Of a stretch of 64,000 nucleotides of DNA, positions 60,913 to 64,000 are shown piece by piece. The DNA lies in contig NZ_JBPAXY010000004.1 in NCBI RefSeq assembly GCF_050897975.1, positions 501,048 through 565,047 on the forward strand. Reading direction: 5' to 3'. The translations under genes and the position numbers were made by a program. Below the pieces are notes generated by a model, which was not told where the DNA came from, did not search any database, and saw nothing but the letters and a program-made list of their open reading frames with translations. This DNA is from Pseudooceanicola sp050897975. GTDB lineage: Bacteria; Pseudomonadota; Alphaproteobacteria; Rhodobacterales; Rhodobacteraceae. The stretch's first letter is position 1; each line of letters starts with the position of its first letter.

Positions 60913-63201
60913 ATGAGCCGCTTTGCCGCCCCGATCGCCGAACAAGTCTGGGACATGAAATACCGGTTCAAGGAGGCTGACGGCAGCCCCGTGGACCGCA
61001 GCGTCGAAGACAGCTGGCGCCGCATTGCGCGCGCCCTTGCCACGGTGGAAAAGGACGCCGATCACTGGGAAGAGGTGTTCTATGGCGCGCTGGAGGATTT
61101 CAAGTTCCTGCCCGCAGGCCGCATCACCGCAGGCGCCGGGACCGAGCGCAAGGTGACCCTGTTCAACTGCTTTGTCATGGGCACCGTGCCCGACAGCATG
61201 GCCGGCATCTTCGACATGCTGAAAGAGGCCGCGCTGACCATGCAGCAGGGTGGCGGCATCGGCTATGACTTCTCGACCATCCGGCCGCGCGGCGCGGACG
61301 TGAAGGGCGTGGCCGCCGATGCCTCGGGCCCGCTGTCTTTCATGGATGTCTGGGATGCCATGTGCCGCACCATCATGTCCGCAGGCAGCCGCCGCGGCGC
61401 GATGATGGCCACCATGCGCTGCGACCACCCCGACGTCGAGAAGTTCATCGAGGCCAAGCGCGATCCGGCGCGGCTGCGCATGTTCAACATGTCCGTGCTG
61501 GTGACCGATCCCTTCATGGAGGCGGTGAAGGCCGATGGGTCGTGGGAGCTGGTCTTTGACAGCAAGGTCTATCAGACCCTGCCCGCGCGCGAGCTTTGGA
61601 ACAAGATCATGCAGGCGACCTATGATTACGCCGAGCCGGGCGTGATCTTCATCGACCGGATCAACAAGGCGAACAACCTGCAATACGTCGAGACCATCGC
61701 CGCCACCAACCCCTGTGGCGAACAGCCCCTGCCGCCCTATGGCGCCTGCCTGCTGGGCTCGATCAACCTGGCCCGCCTGGTGGCCCAACCCTTCCAGGAT
61801 GGTGCCAAGCTGGACCTGGCGCAGCTGGACGGCCTGGTGCGCACCGCCGTGCGGATGATGGACAACACCGTCGATGCCTCGGGCTTCCCGCTGGAGGCCC
61901 AGGCGCGCGAGGCCGAGGCCAAGCGCCGCATCGGCCTCGGCGTCACCGGTCTGGCCGATGCCCTGCTGATGGTGGGCCAGCGCTATGGCAGCGACGCGGC
62001 CGCCGCCCAGACCGAGGAATGGCTGCGCCAGATCGCGCGCTCGGCCTATCTGGCCTCGGTCGACCTGGCGAAGGAAAAGGGCGCCTTCCCGCTCTTCGAC
62101 CGCGATGCCTATCTGGCCTCGGGCACCATGCAGGCGATGGATGAGGACGTGCGCGCGGCGGTGGCTGAGCATGGCATCCGCAACGCCCTTCTGACCTCGA
62201 TCGCCCCCACGGGCACGATCAGCCTTTATGCGGGCAACGTCAGCTCGGGGATCGAGCCGGTCTTCGCCTATGAATACACCCGCAAGGTGCTGCAAAAGGA
62301 CGGCTCGCGCACCGAGGAGAAGGTCGTCGATTACGCGGTGCAGATGTGGAAGGACGTGAAGGGCGACGCGCCCCTGCCGGACTACTTCGTCAACGCCCAG
62401 ACCCTGGCCCCCGCCGATCACGTCAAGATGCAGGCGGCGGCGCAGAAATGGGTCGACTCGTCCATCTCCAAGACCATCAACTGCCCCGAGGACATCAGCT
62501 TCGACGCCTTCAAGGACGTCTACATGCAGGCCTATGAAACGGGCTGCAAGGGCTGCACCACCTACCGTCCGAACGACATCACCGGCTCTGTCCTGTCGGT
62601 CGAGGACAAGAAGGAAGAGGCCAAGCCCGAGATGCCCCAAGAGGGCGGCGAGGTGGTCTACATGGCCGAACCGCTCGACCGTCCGGCGGCGCTGGAGGGC
62701 AATACCTACAAGCTGAAGTGGCCCGACAGCGAACACGCCATCTATATCACCATCAACGATGTGGTGATCGGCGGCCATCGCCGCCCCTTCGAGGTCTTCA
62801 TCAACTCCAAGAACATGGAGCATTACGCCTGGACCGTGGCCCTGACGCGGATGATCTCAGCGGTGTTCCGGCGCGGCGGCGATGTCTCCTTCGTGGTGGA
62901 AGAGCTGAAGGCGGTCTTCGACCCGCGCGGTGGCGCCTGGATCAAGGGCAAGTACATCCCCTCGATCCTGGCGGCGATCGGCGGCGTGATCGAGACCCAC
63001 ATGATCGCCACCGGCTTCCTGGAAAGCGAGGGCCTGGGCCTGAAAAGTGACCCGGCTGCCAATGTGGTGGGCCTGGACACCGGCGCGGGCGGCACCAGTC
63101 CGAAGCGCGGCAAGGCCTGCCCGAGCTGCGGCCAGTACACCCTGGCGATGATCGAGGGCTGCATGACCTGCACCAGCTGCGGCCACAGCAAATGCGGTTG
63201 A
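60913..63201 (+). CDS. nrdJ: Adenosylcobalamin-dependent (class II) ribonucleotide reductase
   Basis: 762 residues. NCFVMGT near residue 84 holds the first active cysteine, GGGIGYDFSTIRPRG binds substrate, NPCGEQPLPPYG near 265 contains the catalytic Asn-Cys-Glu set, and PTGTISLYAGNVSSGIEP follows. The C-terminus has a zinc-ribbon-like pair CPSCGQYT...CTSCGHSKCG that delivers reducing electrons. It makes deoxyribonucleotides with or without oxygen, using B12. ATG at 60913 follows GGAAAGGG. No partner NrdB is expected or seen. Confidence 0.95.
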   Translation: MSRFAAPIAEQVWDMKYRFKEADGSPVDRSVEDSWRRIARALATVEKDADHWEEVFYGALEDFKFLPAGRITAGAGTERKVTLFNCFVMGTVPDSMAGIFDMLKEAALTMQQGGGIGYDFSTIRPRGADVKGVAADASGPLSFMDVWDAMCRTIMSAGSRRGAMMATMRCDHPDVEKFIEAKRDPARLRMFNMSVLVTDPFMEAVKADGSWELVFDSKVYQTLPARELWNKIMQATYDYAEPGVIFIDRINKANNLQYVETIAATNPCGEQPLPPYGACLLGSINLARLVAQPFQDGAKLDLAQLDGLVRTAVRMMDNTVDASGFPLEAQAREAEAKRRIGLGVTGLADALLMVGQRYGSDAAAAQTEEWLRQIARSAYLASVDLAKEKGAFPLFDRDAYLASGTMQAMDEDVRAAVAEHGIRNALLTSIAPTGTISLYAGNVSSGIEPVFAYEYTRKVLQKDGSRTEEKVVDYAVQMWKDVKGDAPLPDYFVNAQTLAPADHVKMQAAAQKWVDSSISKTINCPEDISFDAFKDVYMQAYETGCKGCTTYRPNDITGSVLSVEDKKEEAKPEMPQEGGEVVYMAEPLDRPAALEGNTYKLKWPDSEHAIYITINDVVIGGHRRPFEVFINSKNMEHYAWTVALTRMISAVFRRGGDVSFVVEELKAVFDPRGGAWIKGKYIPSILAAIGGVIETHMIATGFLESEGLGLKSDPAANVVGLDTGAGGTSPKRGKACPSCGQYTLAMIEGCMTCTSCGHSKCG

Positions 63202-63287
63202 GCTGAAGGGGGGGCGATCCCGCTTGTGGCGTGCCACGCGACATGACCTAACCGTCTCACAAGGTCATTTTGGCTGAGATGATCAAG

Positions 63288-63318
63288 AAACGGCCTCGGA
63301 GAGTACCCGAGGCCGTTT
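63288..63318 (+). terminator. Terminator after nrdJ
   Basis: AAACGGCCTCGG and CCGAGGCCGTTT form a perfect 12-bp stem with a 7-nt loop, 87 bp past nrdJ. The remaining gene-free stretch to 63545 is lower in GC than the rest and shows nothing identifiable. Confidence 0.75.
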
Positions 63319-63545
63319 GCATGTCTGGCTGTGGCGACGGCTAGCGGTGTCTTGCGAGGGCGGCATGCCGAGGAGGACAGCCGAACTTCATTGCGCGTGG
63401 TGTGATCGTATGAGGGAAGGCAGGCGCAGTAAGTTGATGCGATTCCGGGTACATTCGTTCTAAATTCGCCAAGAAATTTCGGCCCATACCAGACGCTCAT
63501 ATCGGCCTCATTGCCGCAGGTCAGCTTGCCGGAAGCGGACATTGA

Positions 63546-63941
63546 ATGCTACCTGTAGTGAAGCAAATAGTGATGGTTAACGTCCAGCAGGAGGCGACGG
63601 TTTTGGCGGGTGTTGAGGTGAACTATTCAAAGACCAGTGAACACCCGGCACGAGCCGACCGGCTCTTCAAGGTCATGATGCGCCTTGAATTTGGCCTCAA
63701 AGAGATCGGCTATTGTCAAACCGCAAGAAACCAGAACGCTGAGATTGATTGGGACAGGTTTGCCAATGAACGTCTTGGCGCACCGTTTTTTGATGCGATG
63801 AAGGCGGCAGGCAACGTGAACGTTCTACTCCAGACGTCGCCAAAGCGGCAAATCGTCGACGGGCAAGGCTACCTGAATTGTAACCGACCGATTGGGGCCG
63901 CCTGCCTGAGGCTGGGGTTCCGAGGTAAGACACGTGCATAA
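63546..63941 (+). CDS. Hypothetical protein, 3' end probably overwritten by a mobile element
   Basis: Up to 131 residues (start 63546 or 63573): VNYSKTSEHPARADRLFKVM, EFGLKEIGYCQTARNQNAEI, then FFDAMKAAGNVNVLLQTSPK. No recognised family. GC content is clearly lower than in the rest of the window and codon choice differs, suggesting transferred DNA. The last residues and the TAA stop fall inside a perfect palindrome (63926-63965), so the natural C-terminus may have been lost to an insertion. Confidence 0.45.
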   Translation: MLPVVKQIVMVNVQQEATVLAGVEVNYSKTSEHPARADRLFKVMMRLEFGLKEIGYCQTARNQNAEIDWDRFANERLGAPFFDAMKAAGNVNVLLQTSPKRQIVDGQGYLNCNRPIGAACLRLGFRGKTRA

Positions 63942-63965
63942 CGACGTCGTTATGCACGTGTCTTA
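63926..63965. repeat. Perfect 40-bp palindrome without spacer
   Basis: Twenty bases from TAAGACACGTGCATAACGAC are followed at once by their exact reverse complement. I checked every pair. It contains the stop codon of the preceding ORF and ends 12 bp before the next ATG. Confidence 0.92.
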
Positions 63966-63977
63966 TTCGGAGGAGCC

Positions 63978-64000
63978 ATGCTGGGCGAGGTTCTGGGTGT
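63978..64000 (+). CDS. Start of a gene cut by the window edge, possibly transposase-related
   Basis: GGAGGAG precedes ATG at 63978, and the visible codons read MLGEVLG. This opening resembles some IS66 accessory (TnpA-like) proteins as I remember them, but seven residues are too few to identify anything. Confidence 0.35.

Larger units (their letters stand above)
63925..64000 (+). mobile_element. Possible left end of an insertion sequence
   Basis: The sequence switches at 63925 to GTAAGACACG, and GTAAG is how IS66-family terminal inverted repeats begin. A gene start follows about 50 bp later. Only 76 bp are visible, so the identification rests on position, the GTAA end and the truncated upstream ORF. 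Confidence 0.35.

Noticed and set aside
62823..63542. 239-codon minus-strand frame over the end of nrdJ
   Set aside because: Most of it is antisense to NrdJ. The part beyond nrdJ has some non-random look (LTCGNEADMSVWYGPKF) but no start signal or family that I can support.
63926..63965. Integron attC site
   Set aside because: GCATAAC and GTTATGC occur but are only a few bases apart and do not fit the RYYYAAC/GTTRRRY pattern; there is no room for the normal attC stem and no cassette arrangement.

Overview
The window is GC-rich chromosomal DNA from an alphaproteobacterium, almost certainly a member of the Rhodobacteraceae (Roseobacter/Rhodobacter group). The evidence is the combination of an ethylmalonyl-CoA pathway (ccrA, ecm, mch, mcl2), short-form HisG with HisZ, a cobalamin-dependent class II ribonucleotide reductase, a two-lipoyl-domain OdhB, DUF1737, DUF1489 and DUF6473 proteins, and genes packed into ATGA-overlapping operons. 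As I remember it, the order of the TCA and ethylmalonyl-CoA genes resembles that around sdh/mdh in Rhodobacter sphaeroides. No rRNA, tRNA, CRISPR array or prophage was seen.

Layout. 1-6.7 kb (minus): DUF805 protein, a possible 35-codon ORF, odhA, odhB, a small membrane protein, two MAPEG paralogues and lpd, i.e. the 2-oxoglutarate dehydrogenase complex with membrane proteins inserted. 6.9-11.1 kb (minus): mdh, then sucC, a sulfotransferase and sucD. 11.4-14.9 kb: a divergent secreted protein, then mcl2, an NnrU-like protein, a DUF1737 protein and mch. 15.3-20.0 kb: sdhC, sdhD, sdhA, a polysaccharide pyruvyl transferase, sdhB. 20.3-23.0 kb: radical SAM protein, lysozyme-like secreted protein and two small proteins. 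23.3-27.4 kb: ornithine/lysine decarboxylase, a DUF1989 protein, aldo/keto reductase and deoD. 27.5-31.7 kb: ecm and ccrA, divergent. 32-36.6 kb: RecD-like helicase, secreted C2-like protein, 3-hydroxybutyryl-CoA dehydrogenase and a DUF6473 protein. 37-41.6 kb: etfBA divergent from a dimethylglycine-dehydrogenase-like flavoprotein. 41.8-51.2 kb (minus): xdhABC plus a BMP-type ABC importer. 51.5-63.2 kb: dnaE, slyX, hisS-hisZ-hisG, an outer-membrane barrel protein, DUF1489, nrdJ. 63.2-64.0 kb: a lower-GC stretch where a gene seems to run into the end of a mobile element.

Functionally most of the window is central carbon metabolism: acetyl-CoA assimilation through the ethylmalonyl-CoA pathway feeds malate, succinate and glyoxylate into a nearly complete set of TCA enzymes encoded alongside, with ETF linking acyl-CoA and methylated-amine oxidation to respiration. 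A second theme is purine salvage (deoD, xdhABC and its ABC transporter).

The most interesting signals are non-coding. Two GTGATCAC palindromes, spaced exactly 21 bp centre to centre, lie 110-150 bp upstream of both sucC and sdhC, suggesting a shared regulator of TCA genes. A dispersed intergenic repeat (core GGGATATTTTTGGCAATGAG and variants) occurs nine times. A cell-surface-type transferase gene splits each of sucC/sucD and sdhA/sdhB. There is also an eight-copy 8-bp tandem repeat and a perfect 40-bp palindrome.
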